A stretch of DNA of 64,000 nucleotides from Balaenoptera acutorostrata (taxonomy: Eukaryota; Chordata; Mammalia; Artiodactyla; Balaenopteridae): the NCBI RefSeq assembly GCF_949987535.1, contig NC_080067.1, positions 65,100,128-65,164,127 of the forward strand, read 5' to 3'. The position numbers and the translations under genes are program-made. The notes below the pieces were generated by a model. It was not told the DNA's origin and made no database searches. It saw only the letters and a program-made list of their open reading frames with translations. This document shows, piece after piece, positions 36,050-45,721 of the stretch (the first letter of the stretch is position 1; each line of letters starts with the position of its first letter).

Positions 36050-37370
36050 CAAGTTCACTTATTCCTTCAGGGACTGTTTAGTAAGTACCTACTTTGTTGC
36101 AGGCTCTCTGTTAAGTACTGAGAACACAACAGTGAACTGTAATAGACAAGCTTATGTCTTCATCTAGCAGTATCTGGTGAGGTTACAGATTAGTAAATAG
36201 ACAACTGCATCTCAAGGTGACACATCTTGGCAATAAGGGCAAGAGAGGGGTTACAGGAGCAAAGAGGAGAGGGGGCTAAGCCTGAAGCAAGGCATTGGGG
36301 TGGGGGGATCAGAAAAGACTTTGGGGAGGAAATGATGTCTAAATGGAGACAGGAAGAATGATGAAGACTTATTCAGGGAAGAAATGTCAGGAAAAAAGGA
36401 ATAGAATGTGGAAAAGCCTCAGGAAAAGGGAAAGAGAGGAATGTGGAAGGAAAATTCAGTGTGACTGAAATATCAGGATCAGGGCTGAGTCAGAGAGATT
36501 AGGCTGGGGAGGTTAGCAGTAGTCAGATTAACCAGAGGCCTGCGAGCACAATGGAGAGCTGGAGAATAACATAATCAAATTTGCATTTAAGAACCATTGG
36601 TCTGGCTGTGGTGTGAAGATGGAGGTGAACGGGACAAGAGGCAAAGGGGCTTGGTTAGAGACCATCACACAGTAATGTAGGGCAAGAGATAAGGCTGGTC
36701 TGGATCAGTGCTTTAGCAGTGGGGATGGAGAGATGTGGATGGACTGGGAGGTAGATTCACAGGATTCAGTAACAGATGAAGGGAGGTACAGCAGAGTCAA
36801 GAACTATGCCCAAGTTTCTGACTTGGTAGTGTTTCCATTCATTGGGTCGGGGGGAAAGAAGATTGAATGGTTTGGGGACAGTTCAGGTTTAGGCATGTTA
36901 AATTGAGATATGTTTAAGGTAAACTAGTACTAATTTTCAATTGGCGGGTATAGCTCCAGGTTTAAAGCTCAGGTAAGAAATCAGACTGAAATGGGATTCT
37001 TGGAATTAGCATGTAGGGAGTAACTGAAACTGGTAACATGTGAGGACACCTAAGGAGACTGTATAGAAGAGGAAGAGATCAAAGGCCAGGATAAATCCCT
37101 ATGGAATGCCAACCTTAATGGGACTGACAGAGGAAGCCAAGTGTGCAGAGGAGATGGGTAGCCAAATAGGTAGGTGGATATCAAGAACATAGCGTGTCGA
37201 GAAAGTAAAAGGACAAAAGTATTTCAAGAACAAAAGAGTGCTTAATGGTGGCAGCAGTAACAAGATTGTTGGTGACCTTGGTGAGGTCAATTTCAGGGGT
37301 GTGGTGGGGGCAGAAACCAGAACGCAGTGGGCTGATGAGAAAGTAGGATATGAGGAGAGTGGCATTCTTT
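36050..37370 (-). repeat. L2 LINE, about 1.3 kb with ORF2 reverse-transcriptase relic
   Basis: The left end shows the reversed L2 terminus ('ttccttcagggactgtttagtaagtacctactttg', 'gagaacacaacagtgaactg'). Further right lies the antisense ORF2 tail ('aagaaccattggtctggctgtggtgtgaagatgg') and then the RT core. On the minus strand around 37181-37330 the translation SGFCPHHTPEIDLTKVTNN matches the L2/CR1-clade RT block 'SGFRP-H-TETALTKVTND'. All frames are broken. This is unusually long for an L2 relic. Confidence 0.82.
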
Positions 37371-38154
37371 GGCTTCTTGTCTAAATTTCTTATCTTAATT
37401 TTCGACAAAAATGCAGTGTAAGAAAGGAGAATATTGTTTCCTATGCACATGGCCAGAGCAACTCATAGTATCACATTTCTGACCTCACTCAAGTACTCCA
37501 GTCTAGAGTAGTATTAGCAATCGCTCTGAGGTAGAGGTGCCAAGCCTCTGCTTAGTCATTCTCTTATAAACAAACTGGAAGTGGAGAGATGCGAAGACTG
37601 ATAATCTAGGTTCTTAGAAACCCCAGACTGGGAATGGAGAGTAGAAATGCTCAGTAGGGAAATTCCAAGTACTCACCCCCTCTCCTCACATTCCCTCCTT
37701 CCCGCTTTTGTGCTCTCCTTTTATTTTTCTTTATAAAATTCCCCGTTAAAATGCAAGGTCTTTGAAAGTTCTTAGCACCTCAATTAAAAGTTAAGTTTTA
37801 TCAGCGTGATTGGGAGATGGAATAGAGACTGAGGAGGAAAGGACAAGGGCAGAAGCAAATAGCTACAAAACCTGACTTTTGTTTACTTCACAATTTTTAC
37901 TTAGTGCCGGCTGCCTTCCAGCCTCACTGCAATACCTGTCATACTCACCGAAAGTCACATGAGAGCCATTTCGGTCACATACTAAGTTACCCCCAATTGC
38001 CATCCTGTGGACAGCATAAGTTTTGAAAGTACCAATCTGATGAATAGACACATAACAGGGATCATTCCTAAAAGACACTGTTTAATAATGGCAGATCTAG
38101 AAAAAACCTTGAGGTGCACTGACCATCTTTTTAAAACCACAATTCACCCAGAAG
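37371..38154. other. Single-copy stretch
   Basis: A 71-codon minus-strand frame at 37863-38078 is not recognisable. No other feature. Confidence 0.45.
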
Positions 38155-38220
38155 TGGATGGATGGATAGATGGATGGATGGATGGATGGTGAGAAGAAGG
38201 AAGGAAGGAAAGAAAGAAGG
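38155..38220. repeat. (TGGA)n microsatellite followed by a purine (GAAG/GGAA)n tract
   Basis: About eight tgga/gatg units, one of them gata, occupy 38155-38189. A 30-bp all-purine section of gaag/gaaa units follows at 38191-38220. Confidence 0.9.
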
Positions 38221-38309
38221 GCCTCAGAAGAGGTCCTGTGGTTATTGTCATTATTGTTAACCTTGTTTTAAAATTAGAACATATTACATGCCATTCACTA
38301 CATTTATGG

Positions 38310-38500
38310 TGGGAAAAGCACAGGTTTTGGAATAAGATGACCCTTACCTTCTGACTTGTATTCTTAGGGAATTCACTTTCCTTTTCTGAGCCTCATTATC
38401 TCGTCTGTCAAGTGGTATTATACTATGCACATTATGGGGATGTTATAAGCATAAAAAATCTTTTACATAAAAGATCACGTATATAAATTATGATGCACTC
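38310..38500 (+). repeat. MIR SINE
   Basis: 'gggaaaagcacaggttttgga', 'gaattcactttccttttctgagcctcattatctcgtctgtcaag', 'ggatgttataagcataaa' follow the MIR order. Confidence 0.7.
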
Positions 38501-39594
38501 TACATACATTAGTTATTATTCTGCATCTGCGTACAATTTATCTTCCTAGAGGGAGGATTGACTGGATATAACCTATTGTGAACAAGTGTGAGAACTTTTA
38601 ATACACTAATAGCCTTAGGCCTCAAATCCTGGAGAGCTTATTAGTGCTCATTAGTGCCCATGTAGTAAGTCCTCACTGACTCTTTTGAGCGTTTTGTATG
38701 CTGTAATACTCTTTTCATACTGTTTTCAGTTATTTTCCCCATACACTTCCCTCCAAAGTGCCCACTTTTCTCTCTTGTAAGCTCTTTCCTCCATGCTTAG
38801 CCTTCCACTTGACAAAGTAAATAATTTTACCCACTCCCACCCACTGGCATACTTTTAATCGCTGCTAATACTTAGGCATAGTTTTATGCTTCTACTTCCT
38901 CTATAACAAACCTACTCCAAGTGCTAATTAGGACCAACCTGAGCATACGTCAGCAGCCCTTTAACTGTTCTTTTTGAAACAGTTCCAGTTAGTCCTTTTA
39001 AATGAACTTTAGAAAAGAACTCAAATTAATTTGCTTCTCAATGTCCTATGGTTCAAACATTGGATTTCCTTTTTCCCATAGTGACTTCTGGTTAGCAATC
39101 AAAGAGCCGCTTTTCTGCATTATGATTTTAACTCAACTTCCTGGGAGTGGAAAGATTCAATCTTTTCTTTAAAATCCATAATTACTTTTTGTCTTTACAT
39201 TTTCAACTTCCCCAAAATGCTTTCCCTTCTCCTTGGCTCTACCTCCTGTTCCATTTAGGTTATCCTTTGAGGGTGATATTTCTTATGAAGAGTCTTACCA
39301 GAAAGTCAAAGATAGGAACATATCTGTGGGGCTTAAATTGTTCACACGGTCGGGACTAACTACAAAATATGTAGGTCCCAGTACAAAATGAAAATGCAGG
39401 GATCTTTGTTTATAAAATATTATTAAGAATTTCAAGACAAGAGCAACATAACATTAAACCAGATGTGGAGCTTTCCTGAACCAGTGTCCTATGTAACTGG
39501 TCACACACCCATGAGGTCCTCCATATAACCATTGTGTGGTGACAGAAATTGATGGTCTTCCTCACTTTACATCTTAATCATGGACTTCACATTT
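38501..39594. other. Single-copy stretch before the full-length L1
   Basis: No recognised repeat or coding signal. A 70-codon frame at 39147-39359 is not recognisable. Confidence 0.45.
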
Positions 39595-39595
39595 T

Positions 39596-39609
39596 AAAAT
39601 AAATACATG
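39596..39609. repeat. Left target-site duplication of full-length L1
   Basis: aaaataaatacatg occurs here and again exactly at 45708-45721, bracketing the L1. It is preceded by tttt, so the nick site reads TT|AAAA, the preferred L1 endonuclease target. Confidence 0.92.
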
Positions 39610-40747
39610 GATCTTGAATTGAGGTGTGGGGGGCAGCACTTCTGCACACATCCTCCAGCTGAGGCATTTGCATAGCCATTTCCCACTAGGAACCCTGGTC
39701 TGAAGGAGCAGCTGTGAGGCCTCTTCACATGGCTCCCTATGAGCAAGTGAAACTAGACTAAGTGCAAAGGAAGAAAAGGACATCAGAGAGTCCAGGAGTC
39801 TACATGACCTGGTGGGAACCCTTGCCCAGGAACTCCCTTGACTTACATATGCCTGAATGGTGGAGTAGAAGGACGTGTGCTCACTCCCTCTTGCGAGAGC
39901 ACCGGAATCACAACTAACTGCTGAACAGTCATCGACAGGAAGACACTGGAACTTACCAAAAGAGATACCCAACATCCAAAGACAAAGGAGAAGCCACAAT
40001 GCGACAGTAGGAGGGGCACACTCACAATAGAATCAAATCCCATAACCGCTGGGTGGGTGACTCACAAACTGGAGAACACTTGTACCACAGAAGTCCACCC
40101 ACTGGAGTGAAGGTTCTGAGCCCCACGTCAGGCTTCCCAACCTGGGGGTCTGACAACGGGAGGAGGAATTCCCAGAGAATCAGACTTTGAAGGCTAGTGG
40201 GATTTGATTGCAGGACTTTAACAAGACTGGGGGGAAAAGAGACTCCACTCTTGGAGGGTACACGCAAAGTAGTGTGTGCATCGGGACCCAGGGGAGGGAG
40301 CAGTGACCCCAGGGGAGACTGAACCAGACCTACCTGCTTGGTTTGGAGGGTCTCCCGCAGAGGCAGGTGGTGGCTGTGGCTCACTGCGGGGACAAGGACA
40401 CTGACAGCAGAAGTTCTGGGAAGTACTCCTTGCTGTGAGCCCTCCCGGAGTCCGCCATTAGCCCCACCAAGGAGCCTGTGGGCTCTGGTGCTGGGTTGCC
40501 TCAGGCCAAACAACCAACAGGGAGGGAACTCAGCTCCACCCATCAGCAGACAAGCAGAGTAAAGTTTTACTGAGCTCTGCCCAACAGAGCAACACCCAGC
40601 TGTACCCACCACCAATCCCTCCCATCAGGAAGCTTGCACAAGCCTCTTAGATAGCCTCATCCATCAGAGGGCAGACAGCAGAAGCAAGAAGAACTACAAT
40701 CCTGCAGCCTGTGGAACAAAGACCACATTCACAGAAAGATAGACAAA
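39610..40747 (+). promoter_or_regulatory. L1 5' UTR (internal promoter region)
   Basis: The roughly 1.14-kb leader between the target-site duplication and the ORF1 start is clearly less AT-rich than its surroundings, especially 40080-40560. Known lineage text such as 'gtggagtagaaggacgtg' (39858) and 'tgctgaacagtcatcgacagg' (39919) marks the family. In L1 elements this region holds the RNA polymerase II promoter. On the minus strand it has a 141-codon frame (39574-39999) and a 197-codon frame (40022-40615), both of which look incidental. Confidence 0.85.
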
Positions 40748-41653
40748 ATGAAAAGACAGAGGACTATGTACCAGATGAAGGAACAAGATAAAACCCCAGA
40801 AAAACAACTAAATGAAGTGGAGATAGGCAACCTTCCAGAAAAAGAATTCAGAATAATGATAGTGAAGATGATCCAGGACCTCGGAAAAAGAATGGATACA
40901 AAGATCGAGAATATGCAAGAAATGATTGACAAAGACCTAGAAGAATTAAAGAACAAACAAACAGAGATGAACAATAAAATAATGGAAATGAAAAATACAC
41001 TAGAAGGAATCAATAGTAGAATAACTGAGGCAAAAGAATGGATAAGACACCTGGAAGACAGAATGGTGGAATTCACTGCCGTGGAACAGAATAAAGAAAA
41101 AAGAATAAAAAGAAATGAAAGTACCCTAAGAGACCTCTGGGACCACATTAAACATATCAACATTTGCATTATAGGGGTCCCAGAAGGAGAAGAGAGAGAG
41201 AAAGGACCCAAGAAAATATTTGAAGAGATTATAGTCGAAAATTTCCCTAACGTGGGAAAGGAAATAGCCACCCAAGTCCAGGAAGTGCAGAGAGTCCCAG
41301 GCAGGACAAACCCAAGGAGAAAAATGCTGAGATACATAGTAATCAAATTGACAAAAATTAAAGACAAAGAGAAATTATTAAAAGCAACAAGGGAAAAATG
41401 ACAAATAACATACAAGGGAACTCCCATGAGGTAAACAGCTGATGTCTCAGCAGAAACTCTACAAGCCAGAAGGGAGTCACACAATATATTTAAAGTGATG
41501 AAAGGGAAGAAGCTACAACCAAGATTACTCTACCCGGCAAGGATCTCATTCAGATTCAACAGCGAAATCAAAAGCTTTACAGACAAGCAAAAGCTAAGAG
41601 AATTCAGGACCACCAAACCAGCTCTACAACAAATGCTAAAGGAACTTCTCTAA
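40748..41653 (+). pseudogene. L1 ORF1 (RNA-binding chaperone), two nonsense codons
   Basis: From ATG 40748 to TAA 41651-41653 the frame is continuous at 301 codons plus stop with no frameshift. It is interrupted only by TGA at 41399-41401 and TAA at 41432-41434. The readable product is 217 residues. Residues about 40-110 are a heptad-rich coiled coil (…KIENMQEMIDKDLEELKNKQ…, LEGINSRITEAKEW) for trimerisation. Residues about 120-217 are the RRM domain, with NICIIGVPEGEEREK and VQRVPGRTNPRRK. The C-terminal domain, including the SAETLQARRE motif, lies beyond the stops. The first stop would be CGA before a C-to-T change at a CpG, the common decay route of methylated L1s; that ancestral state is inferred from related copies. 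The protein normally coats L1 RNA in the cytoplasmic ribonucleoprotein. Confidence 0.93.
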
Positions 41654-41711
41654 GTGGGAAACACAAGAGAAGAAAAGGACCTACAAAAACAAATGCAAAA
41701 CAATTAACAAA

Positions 41712-42356
41712 ATGGTAAAAGGAACATACATATTGATAATTACCTTAAATGTGAATGGATTAAATGCTCCAACCAAAAGACACAGGCTCACTGAATGGAT
41801 ACAAAAACAAGACCCATATACATGCTGCTTACAGGAGACCCATTTCAGACCTAGGGACACATACAGACTGAAAGTGAGAGGATGGAAAAAGATATTCCAT
41901 GCAAATATAAATCAGAAGAAAGCTAGAGTAGCAATACTCATATCAGATAAAATAGACTTTAAAATAAAGAATGTTACAAGAGACAAGGAAGGACACTACA
42001 TAATGTTCAAGGGATCAATCCAAGAAGATATAACAATTATAAGTATATATGCACCCAACATAGGAGCACCTCAATACATAGGAGCACCTTAGCAACTGCT
42101 AAGAGCTATAAAAGAGGAAATTGACAGTAACACAATAATAGTCGGGGATTTTAACACCTCACACCAAAGGACAGATCATCCACACAGAAAAATTAATAAG
42201 GAAACACAAGCTTTAAATGATACAATAGACCAGATAGATTTAATTGATATTTATAAGACATTCCATCCAAAAACAGCAGATTACACTTTCTTCTCAAGTG
42301 CACATGGAACATTCTCCAGGATAGATCACATCTTGGGTCACAAATCAAGAAATTGA
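41712..42356 (+). pseudogene. L1 ORF2, endonuclease domain (broken)
   Basis: ATG at 41712 follows ORF1's stop by 58 bases. The domain belongs to the APE-like endonuclease family that nicks target DNA. Visible motifs are LNVNGLN (metal-binding Asn), LQETHF (catalytic Glu), DKEGHYIM, ISIYAPN, VGDFNTS (Asp/Asn) near 42140 and SRIDHILG (Asp-His) near 42320. A TAG at 42090-42092 lies next to an 18-bp micro-duplication. The same frame then continues to a TGA at 42354-42356, where about 17 bases that related copies carry are missing and the frame shifts. Confidence 0.92.
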
Positions 42357-44423
42357 AATCATATTAAGCATCTTTTCCAACCACAATGCTATGAGATTAG
42401 AAATAAATTACAGGGGAAAAAACGTAAAAAACACAAACACACGGAGGCTAAACAAAACGTTCCTAAATAACCAAGAGATCACTGAAGAAATCAAAGAGGA
42501 AATCAAAAAATTCCTAGAGACAAATGACAGTGAAAACACGACAGTCCAATACCTATGGATGCAGCAAAAGCAGTTCTAAGAGGGAAGTTTATAGCAATAC
42601 AAGCCTACATCAAGAAACAAGAAAAATCTCAAATAAGCCATCTAACCTTACACCTAAAGGAACTACAGAAAGAGGAACAAACAAAACCCCAAAGTTAGAA
42701 GGAAAGAAATCGTAAAGATCAGAGCAGAAATTAATGAAACAGAAACAAAACAATAGCAAAGATCAATAATACTAAAAGCTGGTTCTTTGAGAAGATAAAC
42801 AAAATTAATAAACCTTTGGCCAGACTCATCAAGAAAAAGAGGGAGAAGACTCAAATCAATAAAATTAGAAATGAAAAAGGAGAAGTTACAATGGACACCA
42901 CAGAAATACAAAGCATCCTAAGAGACTACTACAAGCAACTCTATGCCAATAAAATGGACAACCTGGAAGAAATGGACAAATTCTTAGAAAAGTATAACCT
43001 TCCAAGACTGAACCAGAAAGAAATAAAAAGCATGAACAGACCAATCACAAGTAATGAAATTGAAACTGTGATTATAAATCTTCCAAGAAACAGAAGTCCA
43101 GGACCGGCTGGCGTCACAGGTGAATGCTATCAAACATTTAGAGAAGAGCTAACACCCATCTTCTCAAACTCTTCCAAAAAATTGCAGCGGAAAGAACACT
43201 CCCAAACTCATTCTACAAGGCCACCATCACCCTGATACCAAAACCAGACAAAGATACTACAAAAAAAGAAAATTACAGACCAATATCACTGATGAATACA
43301 GATGCAAAAATCCTCAACAAAATACTAGCAAGCAGAATCCAACAACACATTAAAAGGATCATATGCCATGATCAAGTGGGATTTATCCCAGGGATGCAAG
43401 GATTCTTCAATATATGCAAATCAATGTGATACACCATATTAACAAATTGAAGGAGAAAAACCATATGATTATCTCAATAGATGCAGAAAAAGCTTTTGAC
43501 ATAATTCAACACTCATTTATGCTAAAAACTCTCCAGAAAGTGGGCATAGAGGGAATCTACCTCAACATAATGAAGGCCATATATGACAAACCCACAGCAA
43601 ACATCATTCTCAGTGGTGAAAAACTGAAAGCATTTCCTCTAAGATCAGGAACAAGACAAGGATGTTCACTCTCACCACTATTATTCAACATAGATTTGGA
43701 AATCCTAGCCACGGCAATCAGAGAAGAAAAAGAAAAGGAATACAAATTGGAAAAGAAGTAAAACTGTCACTGTTTGCAGATGACATGATACTATACATAG
43801 AGAATCCTGAAGATGCCACCAGAAAACTACTAGAGCTAATCAATGAATTTGGTAAGGTTGCAGGATACAAAATTAATGCACAGAAATCTCTTGCATTCTT
43901 ATACACTAACAATGAAATATCAGAAAGAGAAATTAAGGAAACAATCCCATTCACCATTGCAACAAAAAGAATAAAATACCTAGGAATAGACCTACCTAAG
44001 GAGGTAAAAGATCTGTACTCAGAAAACTATAAGACACTGATGAAAGAAATCAAAGATGACACAAACAGATGGAGAGATATACCATGTTCTTGGATTGGAA
44101 GAATCAATATTGTGAAAATGACTATACTACCCATAGCAATCAAAAGATTCAACACAATCCCTATCAAATTACCAGTGACATTTTTTACAGAACTAGAACA
44201 AAATATCTTAAAATTTGTATGGAGACACAAACGACCCCAAATAGCCAAAGCAGTCTTGAGGGAAAAAAGTGGAGCTGGACGAATCAGACTCCCTGACTTC
44301 AGACTGTACTACAAAGCTAGAGTAATCAACACAGTATGGTACTGGCACAAAAACAGAAATATATCAATGGAACATAGAAAGCCCAGAGATAAACCCATGT
44401 GCCTATGGTCAACTAATCTATGA
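42357..44423 (+). pseudogene. L1 ORF2, linker and reverse-transcriptase domain (broken)
   Basis: Open pieces alternate among frames: 42391-42579, 42524-42715, 42816-43235, 43414-43761 and 43740-44423. They carry the linker, then [15 protein letters not shown] text, [16 protein letters not shown], a damaged [10 protein letters not shown] (normally [10 protein letters not shown]), [11 protein letters not shown] (RT motif A, first catalytic Asp), [14 protein letters not shown] (motif B) and [10 protein letters not shown] (motif C, two catalytic Asp). Thumb text [15 protein letters not shown] and [10 protein letters not shown] follow. Short deletions, for example near 43420 and 43735, cause the frame changes. 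The catalytic residues survive but no continuous protein does. Confidence 0.92.
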
Positions 44424-45487
44424 CCAAGGAGGCAAGGATATACAATGGAGAAAAGACAGTCTCTTCAATAAGTGGTGCTGGGAAAACTGGACAGCTACAT
44501 GTAAAAGAATGAAATTAGAACACTTTCTAACACCATACACAAAAATAAACTCAAAATGGATTAGAGACCTAAATGTAAGACCAGACACTATAAAACTCTT
44601 AGAGGAAAACATACAAAGAACACTCTTGGACATAAATCACAGCAAGATCTATTTTGATCCACCTCCTAGAGTAATGGAAATAGAAACAAAAATAAACAAA
44701 TGGGACCTAATGAAACTTAAAAGCTTTTGCAAAGCAAAAGAAATTACAAACAAGATGAAAAGACAACCTTTAGAATAGGAGAAAATATTTGCAAATGAAT
44801 CAACGGACAAAGGATTAATCTCCAAAATATATAAACAGCTCATGCAGCTCAACATTAACAAACAACCCAATCAAAAAATGGGCAGAAGCCCTAAATAGAC
44901 ATTTCTCCAAAGAAGACATACAGATGGCCAAGAAGCACATGGAAAGCTGCTCACCATCACTAATTATTAGAGAAATGCAAATCAAAATGACAATGAGGTA
45001 TCACCTCACACCAGTTAGAATGGGCATCAGCAGAAAATCTACAAACAACAAATGCTGGAGATGGTGTGGAGAAAAGGGAACCCTCTTGCACTGTTGGTGG
45101 GAATGTAGATTGATACAACCACTATGGAGAACAGTATGGAGCGTCCTTAAAAAACTAAAAATAGAATTACAGTATGACCCAGCAATCCCACTACTGGGCA
45201 TATACCCAGAGAAAACCATAATTCAAAAAGACACATGCACCCGAATGTTCATTGCAGCACTGTTTACAAGAGCCAGGTCATGGAAGCAACCTAAATACCC
45301 ATTGACAGACGAATGGATAAAGAAGAAGTGGTTCATATATACAATGGAATATTACTCACCCATAAAAAGGAACAAAACTGAGTCATTTGTAGAGATGTGG
45401 ATGGATCTAGAGACTGTCATACAGAGTGAAGTAAGTCAGAAAGAGAAAAACAAATATCGTATATTAATGCATATATGTGGAATCTAG
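44424..45487 (+). pseudogene. L1 ORF2, C-terminal cysteine-rich region (broken)
   Basis: Two open pieces remain. 44509-44778 carries [21 protein letters not shown] and [16 protein letters not shown], and ends at a premature TAG. 44924-45487 is in another frame (187 codons). The second holds the conserved C-x3-C-x7-H-x4-C motif as [18 protein letters not shown], then [22 protein letters not shown] and [12 protein letters not shown], and ends at the family's usual stop at 45485-45487. In L1 this region helps nucleic-acid binding during target-primed reverse transcription. Confidence 0.92.
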
Positions 45488-45707
45488 AAAAATGGTACAG
45501 ATGAACCTGTTTGCAAGGAAGAAATAGAGACACAGATGTAGAGAACAAACGTATGGACACCAAGCAGGAAAAGTGGCGGAGGGGGGTGGTGGTGGTGTGA
45601 TGAATTGGGAGATTGGGATTGACATGTATACACTAATATGTATAAAATAGATAACTAATAAGAACCTGCTGTATAAAAAATAAATAAATAAAATTCAAAA
45701 AAATAAT
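45488..45707 (+). other. L1 3' UTR, G-rich tract and A-rich tail
   Basis: A polypurine, G-rich section around 45568-45610 contains gg/ggggggtggtggtggtg runs that could form a G-quadruplex, a usual feature of L1 3' UTRs. The end is 'ataagaacctgctgtataaa' followed by (taaa)n-like A-rich tail to 45707. Confidence 0.9.
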
Positions 45708-45721
45708 AAAATAAATACATG
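45708..45721. repeat. Right target-site duplication of full-length L1
   Basis: Exact second copy of the 14-mer at 39596-39609. Confidence 0.92.

Larger units (their letters stand above)
39610..45707 (+). mobile_element. Full-length L1 LINE (cetacean-type), inactive
   Basis: About 6.1 kb with all parts in order: 5' UTR (39610-40747), ORF1 (40748-41653), spacer, ORF2 (41712-45487), 3' UTR with G-rich tract, and an A-rich tail (about 45676-45707). The flanking 14-bp duplication and the TT|AAAA site show a complete target-primed insertion. The text closely resembles L1 copies I know from whale and dolphin genomes, so this is the youngest LINE in the window. It is dead: ORF1 has two nonsense codons, and ORF2 has at least two in-frame stops early on and about seven frame changes. 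Confidence 0.95.

Noticed and set aside
39574..39999. 141-codon minus-strand open frame
   Set aside because: It crosses the L1 insertion edge and its duplication, so it cannot predate the insertion, and it has no recognisable domain.
40729..41484. 251-codon minus-strand open frame
   Set aside because: It lies exactly opposite L1 ORF1. Its hydrophobic, Ser/Phe-rich text is the reverse shadow of a Lys/Glu-rich coiled coil.
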